A stretch of 64,000 nucleotides of DNA from Mobilitalea torta (lineage in GTDB: Bacteria > Bacillota > Clostridia > Lachnospirales > Lachnospiraceae), in NCBI RefSeq assembly GCF_050433395.1, contig NZ_JBNPXH010000006.1:248001-312000 (forward strand), in the 5' to 3' direction. Below are positions 1 to 8,976 of this stretch, in pieces. The stretch's first letter is position 1, and each line of letters opens with the position of its first letter. A program made the position numbers and the translations under genes. The notes under the pieces were generated by a model. The model had not been told where the DNA came from, made no database searches, and saw only the letters and a program-made list of their open reading frames with translations.

Positions 1-2
1 TC

Positions 3-989
3 TCCCATGAACAGGTGGGAAGTCACGGTGTCTGCAAGGGACTTCGCGCGGATTGGAATGATTGTCTGAATCTGGGCGGCGGTGAAAGCGCCATGGTATC
101 CTTCCTGCATTATTGGGCGCTGGGGAATTTCCTTGAGCTGGCCGAGTTTACCGGCAATTCTGCAGATGTAGAACGATACGAAGCAATGCGGAAGAATGTC
201 AAGGAAGTTTGTGAGCGGGAGCTGTGGGATCAGGAATGGTATATCCGCGGAATCACCCGGACCGGAAGAAAGATCGGTACGATGGCCGATACGGAAGGCA
301 AGATCCATCTGGAATCCAATGCCTGGGCCGTGCTGTCGGGACTGGCGGATTCGGAAAAGGGCAAGCTTGCCATGGATTCTATTGACCGGTATCTGTACAC
401 CCCCTACGGCATTATGCTGAACGGCCCCTCTTATACCGTACCGGATGAGGAGATCGGATTTGTTACCAGGGTGTACCCCGGACTGAAGGAAAACGGTGCG
501 ATCTTCAGCCATCCCAATCCCTGGGCATGGGCTGCGGAATGCATTCTGGGCCGCGGGGACCGGGCTATGAAGTTCTATGACGCCTTAAGCCCCTACAATC
601 AGAATGACAGGATCGAGATCCGGGAGGCAGAGCCTTATTCTTACTGCCAGTTTATCATGGGCAGGGAGCATACCGGCTTTGGAAGGGCAAGACATCCCTT
701 TATGACGGGAACCGGCGGCTGGGCATATTTCTCCGCAACCCATTATATGCTGGGAATTCGTCCGGGGCTTACGGAGCTGATCATCGATCCCTGTATTCCT
801 TCGGAATGGAAGGAATTCCGTGTTGACCGTACCTGGAGAGGAGCCCGGTATCATATCCATGTGGAGAATCCCCAGGGTGTGATGAAGGGTGTAAAAGAGC
901 TCCGGCTGGATGGAGCCGTGGTGGACCGGATACCTGCACAGCCCGTCGGAACCAGCCATGAGATACATGTTATCCTGGGAAATGGGTAA
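3..989 (+). CDS. GH94 family glycoside phosphorylase, C-terminal part (5' end outside window)
   Basis: The frame is open from the first bases, so this is the 3' part of a longer gene. GH94 enzymes split beta-linked glucosides with inorganic phosphate, giving alpha-glucose-1-phosphate. The motif RADWNDCLN (nt 45-71) is the GH94 catalytic signature; its first Asp (codon 51-53) corresponds to the general acid of cellobiose phosphorylases. GGGESAMVSF follows directly, and the HPF-MTGTGGW block near nt 690-720 fits the (alpha/alpha)6 barrel. No signal peptide can be judged because the N-terminus is missing. Substrate (cellobiose, longer cellodextrin, laminaribiose or chitobiose) cannot be told from this part. 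A phosphohexomutase starts 94 bases downstream, fitting use of the glucose-1-phosphate product. The family call is firm, the substrate open. Confidence 0.88.
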   Translation, partial: SHEQVGSHGVCKGLRADWNDCLNLGGGESAMVSFLHYWALGNFLELAEFTGNSADVERYEAMRKNVKEVCERELWDQEWYIRGITRTGRKIGTMADTEGKIHLESNAWAVLSGLADSEKGKLAMDSIDRYLYTPYGIMLNGPSYTVPDEEIGFVTRVYPGLKENGAIFSHPNPWAWAAECILGRGDRAMKFYDALSPYNQNDRIEIREAEPYSYCQFIMGREHTGFGRARHPFMTGTGGWAYFSATHYMLGIRPGLTELIIDPCIPSEWKEFRVDRTWRGARYHIHVENPQGVMKGVKELRLDGAVVDRIPAQPVGTSHEIHVILGNG

Positions 990-1083
990 AAATAAGAACA
1001 ACAAAGAGTAGCTATACACTCAGTGCGAGGGTTCGCAAGGGGACTCTCCTTCATATTAAGAAGCAGGACAGGGAGGAAGCAGA

Positions 1084-2502
1084 ATGATTAAATTTGGTAC
1101 CGGCGGTTGGAGAGCCATCATAGGAGAGGAATTCACTAAGGCCAATATACAGAGGCTGTCAAAGGCTCTTGCCAGGAAGATGAAAGACGAAGGAGCAGCT
1201 GATAAGGGGATTGTCCTGGGCTATGACCGCCGATTTCTGTCCAAGGAAGCAATGCAGTGGGCTGCCTATGTATTTGCTTCGGAGGGCATTACCGCTTATC
1301 TGATTAACCGTTCCTCGCCCACACCGTTGATTATGTATTATGTCATGAAGCATGATTTTCCTTACGGAATGATGATTACCGCGAGCCATAATCCGGCCAT
1401 CTATAACGGGATTAAGGTCTTTACCCAGGGCGGCAGGGATGCTGACGAATTCCAGACTCAGGAGATTGAGAATTATATCAGGGATGTGGGCGAGGGAGAG
1501 GACATCAACCTGGATTACGAGAAGACAAAGGCGGCGGGGCTGATACATGAGATCAATCCGCTGAACGAATATATTGATAATATCATCGGGGCGGTAGACA
1601 TGCAGACAATCCGGGACCGCGGCCTGCGGATTGCCCTGGATCCCATGTATGGTGTGAGTGAGACCTCATTGAAGACCATTTTGCTAACAGCAAGATGCGA
1701 GGTCGCCATCATCCATGACCGGCATGACACTCTCTTTGGTGGCAAGCTTCCCTCCCCGTCGGCGGCAACCCTGCGAAGTCTTCAGAATTATGTGATTGAC
1801 CACCACTGTGATATTGGTATTGCCACAGACGGTGATGCGGACCGCATCGGTGTGATTGATGACAACGGACGGTTTTTGCATCCCAATGACATTCTGGTGC
1901 TTCTATATTATTATCTGGTGAAGTATAAGGGGTGGAAGGGCCCCGCGGTGCGCAATATTGCAACCACGCATCTGCTGGACAAGGTGGCGGAAAGCTTTGG
2001 TGAAAAATGCTATGAGGTTCCCGTAGGCTTCAAATATATCTCTTCCAAGATGAATGAGACCGATGCCGTCATTGGAGGCGAATCCTCCGGAGGACTGACG
2101 GTGCGGGGGCATATCAAGGGCAAGGACGGAGTCTATGCCGCAGCCCTGCTGGTTGAGATGATTGCAGTGGTGGGAAAGAAGCTGTCCCAGATCGTCCAGG
2201 GCATCTATGAGGAATTCGGATGTACCTATATGGAGGAACGGGATTACCGGTTTGATCTTCAGAAGAAGGAAGAGATCCAGCAGATGCTTCTGGTGGATAA
2301 GCTCCTCCCGGAGATTCCGCTGGAGATTGATAAAATCTCGTACCTGGACGGCTGCAAGCTCTATTTCAAGAACGGGGGATGGATCGGAATCCGCTTCTCC
2401 GGCACGGAGCCGCTTCTGCGTATCTTCTGTGAGATGCCCGTAGAAGGCCAGGAGAAAATGGTATGCCGGGTTTTTGAAACCTTTATGGGACTCGATGGGT
2501 AG
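1084..2502 (+). CDS. phosphoglucomutase/phosphomannomutase family protein
   Basis: Alpha-D-phosphohexomutase of the ManB/PGM superfamily, interconverting hexose-1-phosphate and hexose-6-phosphate in the cytoplasm. All four signature loops are visible: the phosphoserine loop TASHNP (S about residue 101), the Mg-binding loop DGDADRIG (about 249-256), the sugar-recognition loop GGESSGG (about 331-337) and the phosphate-binding loop RFSGTEP (about 437-443). The length of 472 residues is usual. The start has GGGAGGAAGCAGA just upstream. It follows a GH94 phosphorylase, so a plausible job is to feed alpha-glucose-1-phosphate into glycolysis; this is inferred from context. Glucose versus mannose preference cannot be read from sequence. 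Confidence 0.9.
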   Translation: MIKFGTGGWRAIIGEEFTKANIQRLSKALARKMKDEGAADKGIVLGYDRRFLSKEAMQWAAYVFASEGITAYLINRSSPTPLIMYYVMKHDFPYGMMITASHNPAIYNGIKVFTQGGRDADEFQTQEIENYIRDVGEGEDINLDYEKTKAAGLIHEINPLNEYIDNIIGAVDMQTIRDRGLRIALDPMYGVSETSLKTILLTARCEVAIIHDRHDTLFGGKLPSPSAATLRSLQNYVIDHHCDIGIATDGDADRIGVIDDNGRFLHPNDILVLLYYYLVKYKGWKGPAVRNIATTHLLDKVAESFGEKCYEVPVGFKYISSKMNETDAVIGGESSGGLTVRGHIKGKDGVYAAALLVEMIAVVGKKLSQIVQGIYEEFGCTYMEERDYRFDLQKKEEIQQMLLVDKLLPEIPLEIDKISYLDGCKLYFKNGGWIGIRFSGTEPLLRIFCEMPVEGQEKMVCRVFETFMGLDG

Positions 2503-2514
2503 GAATATAAAAGA

Positions 2515-2544
2515 TTGGATAATTTAGAAAAAATATGTTATAAT
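2515..2544 (+). promoter_or_regulatory. sigma-A-type promoter for the sensor kinase operon
   Basis: TTGGAT at 2515-2520 and a perfect TATAAT at 2539-2544 are separated by 18 bases. It lies just after the phosphohexomutase stop and about 107 bases before the kinase start. Confidence 0.6.
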
Positions 2545-2560
2545 AATGATACTGACAGAG

Positions 2561-2586
2561 GGGTTATCCGTTGGGTAACCCTTTTA
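2561..2586 (+). terminator. hairpin with short T run in the kinase leader
   Basis: GGGTTA (2561-2566) pairs with TAACCC (2576-2581), followed by TTTT. It lies downstream of the promoter at 2515-2544, so it would be in the 5' leader of the kinase mRNA. It could end read-through from the mutase gene or act as a leaky attenuator. The stem is short, so confidence is modest. Confidence 0.4.
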
Positions 2587-2650
2587 AGGTACTCTTCGCT
2601 CTTCTATTCAGTATTTTATGCCGCTTCCCGCGGCGGAATGGGGTAAAAGG

Positions 2651-4510
2651 ATGAAAAGGATATTTTCCTTAAGAAGAACATTGTTATTTCTGGTAGTGAT
2701 TCTGTGGATGGTTCCCATATCAATCATCTATATTTTCATGACCGTATCCTACCGGAATGATATTATCGGCAAGACCACCGCCCTGATGGAAGAGGGGCTT
2801 AAGAATTTTACATATTTCAATGCACAGCGCATCGATGAAGCTATTGACATTTCCAAGAAAATCTCCTATGAGCAGGTAATTGAAAAGGCATGGTGGGAAT
2901 ATGCCAAGGGCATGATGAGCAAAGCAGAGCTTTACCGCCAGATTACAGGCAATCTGACCAGTAAATTCTATAATGACAACCGCTTCGAGATCGCGGTCTT
3001 CTATCTGAGCGAGGAGCCTGAGGAAATCTATTATACCAAACAAAAAGAGAGCAATTATATCGATATTTACTATGAGAAGGTGGAGCAGGAGGCCCGGGCC
3101 ATCACCCGGCAGGATACGACGGATGCCCATGTCAGAGTCATTGACGGGAGGATTTACGTCATCCGCAACCTCTACACCACGACAAAGTATACCAAATTCG
3201 GGACGCTGGTACTGGAGCTGAACAAGGATAAGCTGATTGACGGGATCTATCTGAATAAGGACTATGAGCTGGCCTTCTATGTCAATGATACCGGTTCTAT
3301 GATCACCTATGATTCCCGTCTGCTGCAGGAGGAGCCCCAGGGAATGATAGAGAAGCTGAAGACAAGGTATTCCAGGAACATCAACAGGAGAGTGATAGAA
3401 GAGCATGACAAACCCTTTATCGGTATGATCTACCAGCAGAAGTACGATGATTTTCACTTCGGAGCAATTCTGATTGTCAATGAGAAGCTGATTTTTTCAG
3501 AGCTGCAGGTGCTCTACGGGGTTATGTTTCTGATCATGCTGGTCATTGTACCGATCTTCCTTTATATGATTTATTTTATTTCCCACCACATCACCAAGCC
3601 AATGGGAATCATGGTAGAAGCCGCCAGAAGCCTGGAAAAGGGTGATATCGGAAGACAGGTGGTGGGGAAATCCATGCCGAATACGGAGTTTGAAGTCTTA
3701 AAATCCTCCTTTAACCAGATGTCCTCTGAGATCAAGTATCTCTTTGACTATGCCTACAGTGAGAAGCTGGCCCGGAAGGATGCCAAGATTATTGCCCTGC
3801 AATCCCAGATCAATCCTCACTTTTTGAACAATACTCTGGAAATGATGAACTGGCAGGCCAGGATGGCGGGGGATATGACCGTATCGAAAATGATCGAAGC
3901 CCTGGGAACTCTCCTGAATTACAGCATGGACCGCTCCAACCGGAAGATGATCAGCCTGGCGGAGGAGCTTCGCTGTGTGGATGCCTATTGCTATATTATC
4001 TCCATGCGCTTTGGCAAACGGCTCAAGATTGAAAAGGAAGTGGATCAGGAGCTGCTCCGCATAGAGGTTCCCCAGCTGATTTTGCAGCCGTTGATCGAAA
4101 ATGCGGTGGTGCATGGGGTTGAGACAGTAAAAAGCGGCACCATCTGGATTCGTGTATTTAAAGAAAAGGAGAATGCAATTCTGCAGATTGTCAACACGGG
4201 AAATCCCATGACGGAAGAGGATGTTGTCCGTGTCCGCCATATTCTGGAGGGAAACCAGGAGCAGCAGGGAGAAGAAGCCTCCCCTGACCGCGGCCCCTTA
4301 AGGCGCACCGGGAAGGGCCGGCATGAGGCCATGGGAGTGTTTAATGTAAATGAGCGCATTAAGCTGATCTATGGTGAGGAATACGGACTGACCATCGGAC
4401 CGCTGGCAGGCGGGGAGACCGCCTCGACCATAACAATTCCCGTGGAATACGATCCGGACAGGGTTAATCTGAGCAAACCGAGTCTTTTGTGGAATAGATC
4501 TGATATATAA
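2651..4510 (+). CDS. LytS/YesM-type sensor histidine kinase
   Basis: Membrane sensor kinase of a two-component system. From the start chosen here (619 residues): a first membrane helix at about 10-35, an extracellular sensor region to about 288, a second helix at about 290-311, a HAMP region (about 312-365, HHITKPM), then a His_kinase domain with the phospho-acceptor His about 390 in NPHFLNN. The ATPase N-box LIENAVVHG is at about 481-489 and MGVFNVNERI at about 561. The frame is open from an ATG at 2618, but that codon has no ribosome site, while 2651 has GGGGTAAAAGG and begins a normal basic/hydrophobic N-terminus. The cognate AraC-type regulator is two genes on, with a binding lipoprotein between. 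Signal unknown; such kinases often sense sugars. Confidence 0.92.
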   Translation: MKRIFSLRRTLLFLVVILWMVPISIIYIFMTVSYRNDIIGKTTALMEEGLKNFTYFNAQRIDEAIDISKKISYEQVIEKAWWEYAKGMMSKAELYRQITGNLTSKFYNDNRFEIAVFYLSEEPEEIYYTKQKESNYIDIYYEKVEQEARAITRQDTTDAHVRVIDGRIYVIRNLYTTTKYTKFGTLVLELNKDKLIDGIYLNKDYELAFYVNDTGSMITYDSRLLQEEPQGMIEKLKTRYSRNINRRVIEEHDKPFIGMIYQQKYDDFHFGAILIVNEKLIFSELQVLYGVMFLIMLVIVPIFLYMIYFISHHITKPMGIMVEAARSLEKGDIGRQVVGKSMPNTEFEVLKSSFNQMSSEIKYLFDYAYSEKLARKDAKIIALQSQINPHFLNNTLEMMNWQARMAGDMTVSKMIEALGTLLNYSMDRSNRKMISLAEELRCVDAYCYIISMRFGKRLKIEKEVDQELLRIEVPQLILQPLIENAVVHGVETVKSGTIWIRVFKEKENAILQIVNTGNPMTEEDVVRVRHILEGNQEQQGEEASPDRGPLRRTGKGRHEAMGVFNVNERIKLIYGEEYGLTIGPLAGGETASTITIPVEYDPDRVNLSKPSLLWNRSDI

Positions 4511-4548
4511 ACAACCGGACTGATGCAAAGGAAGGAATGAGGGTTAAC

Positions 4549-5901
4549 ATGAAAAAAATAAAAAACAGGGCAGCAGCCCTTCTTGTTCTTGTGCTTGTTA
4601 TCCTGATGGCAGGCGCATGCGACAAAAAGACGGGGGCGGAGGATTGGACAGAGGAGAAAGCCGCGGGAACGGACAGCTCCCTGTCCGGGAACCCGGGGAC
4701 GGTTCCTGTTATACTGACCACGGCATCCATGTATGGCGGAACCGATGCCAATGCGGGAAGATACCAGTCGATTAACAGGCAGTTCACAACAGATTATCCC
4801 TATATTACAATTGAGGATGATTCCCAGACCTCGGATCAGGACTGGAAGGCGAAGATTGCCGCCGATTTTGCCGTGGGCAATGAACCGGATGTGATACAGT
4901 ATTTTACGGATTCCAATGCCAGCGATGTCCTGGCAGCGGGCAAATTTGTTTCCATTGCCGAGATTAAGGAGGTATATCCCGATTATGCGGCGGACATCCT
5001 GGATACGGCACTGGAGGCCGCGGCCAATCCGGACGGGATTCAGAGGGCGGTGCCCACTACAGGCTATTGGGAAGGGCTGTTCTGCAACAAGGATCTGTTT
5101 GATCAATTTGATCTGGAGCTTCCGACGGACTGGGACAAGCTTCTTAAGGCAATTGAAACCTTTCGGGAGAACGGTGTGATACCCATTGCCGTTTCACTGA
5201 ATAATGTGCCCCATTACTGGATTGAATTCTTTCTGCTGTCCGCGGCAGGTCATGAGAATTATATCCAGATTCCGAAGACGGCGCCCGAGGACTGGTGCAG
5301 GGGGCTTGAGATGTTCCGGGTCCTGAGGGAGATGGGAGCATTTTCGGAGAATGCGGACAGCATTGACAATGATTATGCGGGAGAGCTGTTTAAGAGGAAG
5401 GATGCCGCAATGCAGATGGAAGGCTCCTGGTATCTGAACAGCATCCCGGACCAGGAGAATACGGTGGTCATCGCTCCCCCGTCCATTCCCGGCGGGAAGG
5501 CCGAGGAGGGAAGCATTGTGGGAGGGATTTCCTCCGGCTTCTATATCACCAGGAAGGCATGGGAGGATTCTGATAAGAGGGATGCGGCGGTGAAGTTTGT
5601 TATGGCTCATACCAATGCCCAGGCCATTGCTCTTTACTGGGGAGGCAACGGTCAGGCCACCGCTAAGGTGGAGCCGCCAAAGGAGCTGACCCCCCTTGGA
5701 ATCTCCGGCCTCCATCATGCGAATTCTGCCACCAGCACCTCCTCCCCCACGGATTCCCGTATCTCTCAGGAAGCCTACAGCACTCTGGTGGCGGGGATTG
5801 CTAAGGTGTCCACAGGCGAGAGATCGGCGAAGGATTTATTGGATGAAGTTCTGGAAATCAACGCAAAAGGAGAATTCAATGTACCAGGTAGTAATTATTG
5901 A
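4549..5901 (+). CDS. extracellular solute-binding lipoprotein, family 1 (sugar type)
   Basis: Substrate-binding protein of the UgpB/MalE-like class, usually the capture protein of an ABC sugar importer. The first 24 residues form a lipoprotein signal ending in LMAGAC, so Cys24 would be lipidated and the protein held on the outer face of the membrane. The body has the usual family features, such as the ANPDGIQRAVPTTGYW region and MEGSWYLNS. Start 4549 is preferred over the in-frame ATG at 4537, since AGGG sits 5 bases before it and the signal peptide then begins MKKIKN. No permease genes follow: it lies between a sensor kinase and a response regulator and overlaps the latter by 23 bases. It may therefore present ligand to the kinase rather than to a transporter; this is inference. 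Confidence 0.9.
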   Translation: MKKIKNRAAALLVLVLVILMAGACDKKTGAEDWTEEKAAGTDSSLSGNPGTVPVILTTASMYGGTDANAGRYQSINRQFTTDYPYITIEDDSQTSDQDWKAKIAADFAVGNEPDVIQYFTDSNASDVLAAGKFVSIAEIKEVYPDYAADILDTALEAAANPDGIQRAVPTTGYWEGLFCNKDLFDQFDLELPTDWDKLLKAIETFRENGVIPIAVSLNNVPHYWIEFFLLSAAGHENYIQIPKTAPEDWCRGLEMFRVLREMGAFSENADSIDNDYAGELFKRKDAAMQMEGSWYLNSIPDQENTVVIAPPSIPGGKAEEGSIVGGISSGFYITRKAWEDSDKRDAAVKFVMAHTNAQAIALYWGGNGQATAKVEPPKELTPLGISGLHHANSATSTSSPTDSRISQEAYSTLVAGIAKVSTGERSAKDLLDEVLEINAKGEFNVPGSNY

Positions 5902-6649
5902 TGACGAACCAATCATTGTTGAGGGAATATCCCGCATGGTCAAATGGGATCAGTATTCCTGTAAAATTGCGGCCACTGCTTATGACGGCATTGAAGGTTC
6001 GCAGGTGATCCGGGAGTACAAGCCGGACATTGTGATTACGGACATCTCCATGCCGGATATGGACGGACTGACCATGATTGCCGGGTTGAAGTCGGAATTC
6101 CCCAATATGGAGATCAGCATTCTCACCGGCTACCGCCGGTTTGAATATGCCCAGCAGGCCATCCGGCTGGGAGTAACCCGGTTTCTTTTGAAGCCTTCCA
6201 ATATGGAAGAGCTGGAGGAAGCCATCGCGACCATGGTGAATAATCTGAAGGAAAAGCAGCCGCCGGCAGCAACGAATCATCCTGCCGGGGGAGAAGAAAC
6301 AGCCGTTGAGGAACGCTATGATAATGAGGCCAGCAATTTTATTGTGAATAATGCCATGAAATATATTGAGCAGAACTATCCCCATAAAATCACCCTGTCC
6401 GAGGTGGCTGAAAAAACCTATGTCAGTCAGTGGCATTTAAGCAAGCTGCTGAACCGTCATCTGGGCCAGAACTTTTCCGAAATCCTGAATAATGTTAGAA
6501 TTAAAGAGGCCCAGAGGCTTCTTCGGGATCCTTCCCTGCGTATCGGGGATATTGCGGAACGGGTGGGATTTGTGGACATGGCCCATTTCTCCCGGGTTTT
6601 TAAAAAGAATGTTGGGATTTCCGCTAATGAATATCGGAATACTTTGTAG
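5879..6649 (+). CDS. YesN-type response regulator, receiver plus AraC DNA-binding domain
   Basis: Cytoplasmic transcription regulator of 256 residues. The receiver domain has acidic pair D8/D9, phospho-acceptor D55 (VITDISMP), T83 and K105 (LLKPSN). The C-terminal 100 residues form an AraC double helix-turn-helix, with ITLSEVAEKTYVS and IGDIAERVGFVDMAHFSRVFKK. The ATG at 5879 is chosen because AAAAGGAGAATTCA lies directly upstream; the frame is open further upstream but only within the binding-protein gene. The 23-base overlap with the binding-protein gene suggests translational coupling. It is the likely partner of the LytS/YesM-type kinase at 2651. Targets are unknown; a sugar-uptake operon elsewhere or the upstream GH94 genes are possible. 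Confidence 0.93.
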   Translation: MYQVVIIDDEPIIVEGISRMVKWDQYSCKIAATAYDGIEGSQVIREYKPDIVITDISMPDMDGLTMIAGLKSEFPNMEISILTGYRRFEYAQQAIRLGVTRFLLKPSNMEELEEAIATMVNNLKEKQPPAATNHPAGGEETAVEERYDNEASNFIVNNAMKYIEQNYPHKITLSEVAEKTYVSQWHLSKLLNRHLGQNFSEILNNVRIKEAQRLLRDPSLRIGDIAERVGFVDMAHFSRVFKKNVGISANEYRNTL

Positions 6650-6678
6650 CGGGAGTAACCCCATCTTAAATTTATATC

Positions 6679-6707
6679 TTGTGATATTAACCGGAATATA
6701 TTATGAT
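6679..6707 (+). promoter_or_regulatory. sigma-A-type promoter for folD
   Basis: TTGTGA at 6679-6684 and TATGAT at 6702-6707, 17 bases apart, about 50 bases before the folD start codon. Confidence 0.5.
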
Positions 6708-6757
6708 GTAAGGGTGCGATAAAAGATAATGGGATTAATTTGATAGGAGTGATAGAC

Positions 6758-7594
6758 ATGGCATCTGTTATTGATGGCAAGAAGATATCGGCGGAAATCA
6801 AGGAAGAGCTTAAGGTTAAGGTGGAGAACCTGGCACAGGAGGGTGTTTCTGTAACCCTGGCTGTGATACAGGTGGGGAAGGACCCTGCCTCCAGCGTGTA
6901 TGTAGGCAATAAGAAGAAAGCATGTGAATATATCGGAATCCGCTCCCTGTCCTATGAGCTGGAGGAGAGCACTTCTCAGGAGGAGTTGCTGGCGCTGGTT
7001 GGCAGGCTCAACGAGGATATACAGGTGAACGGTATTCTGGTCCAGCTTCCTTTGCCCGCCCATATGGATGAGGATCTGGTCATTCAGACTATATCCCCGC
7101 AAAAGGATGTGGATGGATTCCATCCACAGAACGTAGGGGCTTTGAGCATCGGACAGAAGGGCTTTGTCTCCTGCACGCCTGCCGGTGTGATCCAGTTGTT
7201 AAAACGCTCCGGGATTGAGATTCAGGGCAAGGAATGTGTTGTATTAGGCAGAAGCAATATCGTCGGCAAGCCCATGGCTATGCTGATGCTTAGGGAGAAT
7301 GCCACGGTGACCATATGCCATTCCCGCACGGTGAATCTCAAGGAAATAACGAAGCGGGCGGATATTCTCATCGTTGCCATCGGCAAGCCCAGGTTTGTGA
7401 CGAAGGATTATGTCAAGGAAGGTGCCGTAGTCATTGATGTGGGAATCCATCGGGATGAGAATAACAAATTATGCGGTGATGTGGATTATGCGGATGTGGC
7501 GGAGCATGCGTCAGCAATCACCCCGGTGCCCGGAGGAGTCGGTCCCATGACCATTGCCATGCTTATGAATAATTGTGTGGAATCAGTGAGCTGA
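6758..7594 (+). CDS. folD: bifunctional methylenetetrahydrofolate dehydrogenase / methenyltetrahydrofolate cyclohydrolase
   Basis: Interconverts 5,10-methylene-THF, 5,10-methenyl-THF and 10-formyl-THF for one-carbon metabolism in the cytoplasm. The 278-residue length matches FolD. The catalytic pair Y48/K52 lies in YVGNKKKA, QLPLPAHMDE and KDVDGFHP are folate-site signatures, and GRSNIVGKPMAMLM plus TPVPGGVGPMT mark the NADP domain. ATG 6758 follows AGGAG with 8 bases between; an in-frame TTG 18 bases upstream lacks a site. A promoter-like sequence precedes it, and rimO follows after a short gap. Confidence 0.96.
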   Translation: MASVIDGKKISAEIKEELKVKVENLAQEGVSVTLAVIQVGKDPASSVYVGNKKKACEYIGIRSLSYELEESTSQEELLALVGRLNEDIQVNGILVQLPLPAHMDEDLVIQTISPQKDVDGFHPQNVGALSIGQKGFVSCTPAGVIQLLKRSGIEIQGKECVVLGRSNIVGKPMAMLMLRENATVTICHSRTVNLKEITKRADILIVAIGKPRFVTKDYVKEGAVVIDVGIHRDENNKLCGDVDYADVAEHASAITPVPGGVGPMTIAMLMNNCVESVS

Positions 7595-7620
7595 GCACGA
7601 GGAAGGTTGAAAGAAATAGA

Positions 7621-8976
7621 ATGAATATTTATTTTATATCCCTGGGTTGTGATAAGAACCTGGTGGACAGTGAGAATATGCTTGGTATTCTTCATGAGAA
7701 CGGATACCGGATTACCAGTGAAGAAGCGGAAGCGGATGTCATCATCGTCAATACCTGCTGCTTTATTCACGATGCCAAGGAAGAGAGCATTACCACCATC
7801 CTGGAGATGGCGGAATATAAGAAGAAGGGCACTCTGAAAGCCCTCATTGTTACAGGATGTCTGGCAGAGCGCTATAAGGAAGAGATCCTCAGGGAAATTC
7901 CCGAAGTGGACGCCTTGCTGGGAACCTCCAGCTTTGCCGGAATTGTGGAGGTGCTGAAGGGGCTTACGGACGGAAAACAACATACGCATTTTGAATCTCT
8001 GGAGGTTCTGCCTAAGAGCAGCGGCAAGCGTATGCTCACCTCCGGAAGCTACAGCGCGTATCTGAAAATTGCCGAGGGCTGTGATAAGCACTGTACCTAT
8101 TGTATTATTCCCCAGGTGCGCGGGAATTACCGCAGCGTGCCCATGGAGGAGCTGCTCGGGGAAGCGGCTTATCTGGCGGAACAGGGAGTGAAGGAATTGA
8201 TTCTGGTGGCCCAGGAGACCACCCTGTACGGGAAGGACCGGTACGGAGAGGTCCGGCTGGCACAGCTGCTTCATGAGCTGTGTAAGATACCCGGAATTGC
8301 CTGGATCCGGATTCTTTATTGCTATCCGGAGGAGATCACGGATGAATTGATCGAAGCCATGAAGCAGGAGCCTAAGATCTGCCGTTATCTGGATATTCCC
8401 ATCCAGCATGCCTCGGACCGTATTCTGAAGCTTATGGGACGAAGGACCAACCAGGCGGATCTGAAGAGAATCATCGGGAAGCTTCGGAGCAATCTGCCGG
8501 ACATTGTTCTAAGAACCACCCTCATTACGGGTTTTCCTACAGAGACTCAGGAGGAGCATGAGGAACTGCTGGAATTTGTAAGGGAGATGCGGTTCGAACG
8601 GCTGGGAGTCTTCCCCTATTCCAAGGAGGATAATACCCCGGCTGCCGGATTGAAGCCCCAGATTCTGGCTAAGGTGAAGAAACAGAGACAGAAGGAGATT
8701 ATGAAGCTCCAGCAGGGCATTGTATTTGAACAGAACGGGAGCCTGGTCGGCAGGACCTGTGAGGTGCTGATCGAGGGCAGGATTGCCGATGAGGATCAGG
8801 TATATATCGGAAGAACCTATCGGGACGCTCCCCAGGTAGACGGATTTTTGTTCCTGAATTCTGAGCGGGAGCTGATCTCCGGGGATATTGTCACAGTGGA
8901 GGTAACAGGAGCGAAGGACTACGATCTGATCGGAGAATTGGCGGAAGGGAGACATAATTGTGAATCTACCGAATAA
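7621..8976 (+). CDS. rimO: ribosomal protein S12 methylthiotransferase
   Basis: Radical-SAM enzyme adding a methylthio group to the conserved Asp of ribosomal protein S12. The N-terminal UPF0004 domain opens with ISLGCDKNLVDSE (C10) and holds the further cluster cysteines; the radical-SAM motif C154-x3-C158-x2-C161 lies in GCDKHCTYCIIP, and a TRAM domain ends the protein. The SLGCDKNLVDSE sequence separates RimO from the tRNA enzyme MiaB. Start 7621 (MNIYFISLG) is chosen over an upstream alternative start at 7573, giving 451 residues, normal for the family. Its end overlaps the pgsA start by 17 bases, implying co-translation of rimO-pgsA-cinA. Confidence 0.95.
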   Translation: MNIYFISLGCDKNLVDSENMLGILHENGYRITSEEAEADVIIVNTCCFIHDAKEESITTILEMAEYKKKGTLKALIVTGCLAERYKEEILREIPEVDALLGTSSFAGIVEVLKGLTDGKQHTHFESLEVLPKSSGKRMLTSGSYSAYLKIAEGCDKHCTYCIIPQVRGNYRSVPMEELLGEAAYLAEQGVKELILVAQETTLYGKDRYGEVRLAQLLHELCKIPGIAWIRILYCYPEEITDELIEAMKQEPKICRYLDIPIQHASDRILKLMGRRTNQADLKRIIGKLRSNLPDIVLRTTLITGFPTETQEEHEELLEFVREMRFERLGVFPYSKEDNTPAAGLKPQILAKVKKQRQKEIMKLQQGIVFEQNGSLVGRTCEVLIEGRIADEDQVYIGRTYRDAPQVDGFLFLNSERELISGDIVTVEVTGAKDYDLIGELAEGRHNCESTE

